Positions 4,818 through 6,551 of a stretch of 6,551 nt of DNA are shown piece after piece. Below the pieces are notes generated by a model. The model searched no databases, was not told where the DNA came from, and worked only from the letters and a program-made list of their open reading frames with translations. A program made the translations under genes and the position numbers. How positions within the stretch are numbered: position 1 is the stretch's first letter; every line of letters begins with the position of its first letter. The DNA comes from JARROD01 sp037384225 (GTDB taxonomy: Bacteria; Pseudomonadota; Gammaproteobacteria; Pseudomonadales; Cellvibrionaceae), in contig JARROD010000352.1 in NCBI GenBank assembly GCA_037384225.1, forward strand, positions 1 through 6,551, given 5' to 3'.

Positions 4818-6551
4818 TCAGGTGCCCGTGAGGCACACGTCAGCACCGCCATCATCCAACGCTTTACAGAGCTGGCTGTTCTGAGCCAGATCCAACAACT
4901 CTCTGAGCGCCACGGAGAACATGGCGAAGTCGGTGCCCGAGGCCCCCTGCAGTTCGTTGATCATGGCTTTCCAGCGCTCCACCAGTCCCCGCTGCTGCTC
5001 CACCCAATGTTCGATCACCTCTTCTATGGGCTGATCCGGGCGCGCCAAACGCATCAGGCACACCGCCAGCGAACGCATCTGGGATTCGAGATCGTCCATA
5101 AACGCTTCCCGGGCCTGTGCCTGCCAATAGCTACCCACTTTGACCTCGGAAATCTGGTTAGCAAACCAGTAGAGTCCCAATCGTTCCCCCAGCAGAATAT
5201 ACACCTCGGCCACCTTGACAGGGTCAGCGCCACTTTGGCGCGCCGCTTCGACCATACCCAGTCCGGAATAAAGATTGGTGGGAATTGCCACATTCACCAG
5301 AAGATCCTCCGGGACACCGTATTCACGCAGACGGTTACATTCATTCTCCCACTCGACTCTGGGCGCACCGCGCATAATCTCGGGCAGAGCCGCAATAACC
5401 TGTTGAATGCAGGGCCCAAAGGCCGCTATTTCCTCCGCCGGCAATAGCTGGCTGCGCCGGTTGCGCAAGAACCAGCGGGTGCCGCGCCGCACCCGGCGCA
5501 TAATATAGCTGATCAATTGAATCTGCAGCTCCGCCGGCACCTTGAAGTCCAGCGCTTCGACCTGGCGCCAGCAAGGGTCCAGCATATAAATATCCCGCGC
5601 CGTAACATAAGCTTTACCCACCTGTGCGGCGCTGGCGCCTGTGGTATCCATAAGCCGGTGACAGAAGGTGATTCCCATATTGTTGACCATATCGTTGGCC
5701 ACCTGAGTGGCGACGATTTCCCGCAGCAGGTGATGCTGGTAGATCTGTTTTTTATACTGCTTACGCAACACTGGCGGGAAGGGTATTTCCACCGCTTTAA
5801 CCATATAAGGATCATTGATCAGGTCATCGGAGGCGGCCAGTTTTTCTTTCAATGCCACCTTGGCATAGGACACCATCACCGCCAGTTCGGGCCGGGTGAG
5901 GGATTTGCCCTGGGTCTGACGCTCCAGCAGTACATCGTCTTCGGGAATGAATTCCAGCGCCCGGTTGAGGCGCCCTTCCGCCTCCATAGTCGTGATAAAA
6001 CGCCGGTATTCACCGATTCTGGGCACCACCTGGTATTCAGCCAGACTAATTGCCTGGGTCTGGCGATAGTTATTGGTCAACACCAGTTCGGCCACGGTAT
6101 CGGTCATTTCCGCCAGCAGCTTATTGCGCTGTTTTTCGGTCATATCGCCGTTGGCGATAATGCTGTTGAGCAGAATTTTAATATTCACTTCGTGGTCGGA
6201 GCAGTCCACACCGGCGGAATTGTCAATAAAGTCGGTATTACAGGCGCCGCCGTTAAGGCTGTATTCTATCCGCCCCAACTGTGAAAGCCCGAGGTTGCCC
6301 CCTTCACCAAAGACCCGGCAGCGCAGCTCATTGCCATTGATCCGCAAAGCATCATTTGATTTATCACCCACATCGGCGTGAGTTTCGGTGCTGGCTTTTA
6401 CATAGGTACCGATACCACCGTTCCAGATCAGATCCACCGGCGCCTTCAACAGCCGGTTAATAAGGTCGTTGGGGGTCAAACGGTCTTCTTTACTGTCAAA
6501 ACAGGCTTTCATTTCCGGCGTTATCGTGATCGATTTCAGTTTGCGGGAAAA
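4818..6551 (-). CDS. gdhB: NAD-specific glutamate dehydrogenase, large GDH180 type, C-terminal part (5' end beyond window)
   Basis: The enzyme deaminates glutamate to 2-oxoglutarate and ammonia with NAD+, a catabolic entry of glutamate and arginine carbon into the TCA cycle. The frame is open from the right edge to TGA at 4820-4818, giving 577 codons. The 13 codons before the first Met in view (FSRKLKSITITPE) also fit the family, so this is an interior fragment and not a start. Conserved blocks in the fragment are KAPVDLIWNGGIGTYVKAS (36-54), ETHADVGDKSNDALRING (56-73), GEGGNLGLSQLGRIE (82-96) and CNTDFIDNSAGVDCSDHE (104-121), from the catalytic and NAD-binding part. A long helical C-terminal region follows. 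The family is usually about 1,600 aa, so roughly the last third is visible. No damage is seen. GDH180 enzymes are typically allosterically controlled; nothing regulatory is visible here. Confidence 0.96.
   Translation of the reverse strand, partial: FSRKLKSITITPEMKACFDSKEDRLTPNDLINRLLKAPVDLIWNGGIGTYVKASTETHADVGDKSNDALRINGNELRCRVFGEGGNLGLSQLGRIEYSLNGGACNTDFIDNSAGVDCSDHEVNIKILLNSIIANGDMTEKQRNKLLAEMTDTVAELVLTNNYRQTQAISLAEYQVVPRIGEYRRFITTMEAEGRLNRALEFIPEDDVLLERQTQGKSLTRPELAVMVSYAKVALKEKLAASDDLINDPYMVKAVEIPFPPVLRKQYKKQIYQHHLLREIVATQVANDMVNNMGITFCHRLMDTTGASAAQVGKAYVTARDIYMLDPCWRQVEALDFKVPAELQIQLISYIMRRVRRGTRWFLRNRRSQLLPAEEIAAFGPCIQQVIAALPEIMRGAPRVEWENECNRLREYGVPEDLLVNVAIPTNLYSGLGMVEAARQSGADPVKVAEVYILLGERLGLYWFANQISEVKVGSYWQAQAREAFMDDLESQMRSLAVCLMRLARPDQPIEEVIEHWVEQQRGLVERWKAMINELQGASGTDFAMFSVALRELLDLAQNSQLCKALDDGGADVCLTGT

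Noticed and set aside
4776..5447. 223-codon plus-strand ORF
   Set aside because: It lies antisense to the conserved C-terminal region of the glutamate dehydrogenase; its composition mirrors that gene and it has no recognisable family pattern.
5517..6284. 255-codon plus-strand ORF, rich in His, Gln and Phe
   Set aside because: It is antisense to strongly conserved glutamate dehydrogenase motifs; the odd composition is what the reverse complement of that frame produces.

Overview
The window looks like a chromosomal segment of a gammaproteobacterium with moderate GC. It resembles the Pseudomonas, Cellvibrio and marine relatives, because it pairs a large GDH180-type NAD-glutamate dehydrogenase with DUF2835, a membrane-type (class 2) dihydroorotate dehydrogenase and ribosome modulation factor. 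No species can be named from sequence alone.

Layout from left to right. Positions 1-2516 (minus strand) hold the N-terminal 838 codons of a nonribosomal peptide synthetase. It begins with only the C-terminal lobe of a condensation domain, followed by a complete adenylation domain and a carrier (T) domain, and it runs off the left edge. Positions 2517-3147 are a 631-bp AT-rich intergenic region. It contains a 17-bp tandem direct repeat, a long near-perfect inverted repeat (19-bp perfect arms), a doubtful 64-codon ORF, and a three-copy 16-bp tandem repeat just upstream of rmf. Positions 3148-3351 (plus) are rmf. Positions 3411-4439 (minus) are pyrD, convergent with rmf. Positions 4527-4748 (minus) are a DUF2835 gene with a GTG start. 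From 4818 to the right edge (minus) is the C-terminal third of the NAD-glutamate dehydrogenase.

The right half (glutamate dehydrogenase, DUF2835, pyrD) is a same-strand series of core genes with gaps of 69 and 87 bp, so it may be partly co-transcribed. It covers glutamate catabolism, a small protein of unknown function, and pyrimidine synthesis. rmf is a stand-alone stationary-phase gene. The NRPS is the accessory part, and the repeat-rich intergenic region lies between it and the core genes.

The most interesting observations are: (1) the NRPS has a clean N-terminal half-condensation domain, with an in-frame stop two codons upstream of the ATG; (2) its adenylation pocket has Ser where almost all amino-acid-activating domains have the Asp that binds the alpha-amino group, plus Cys in the usually conserved A5 motif; (3) there are repeat structures upstream of both the NRPS and rmf.
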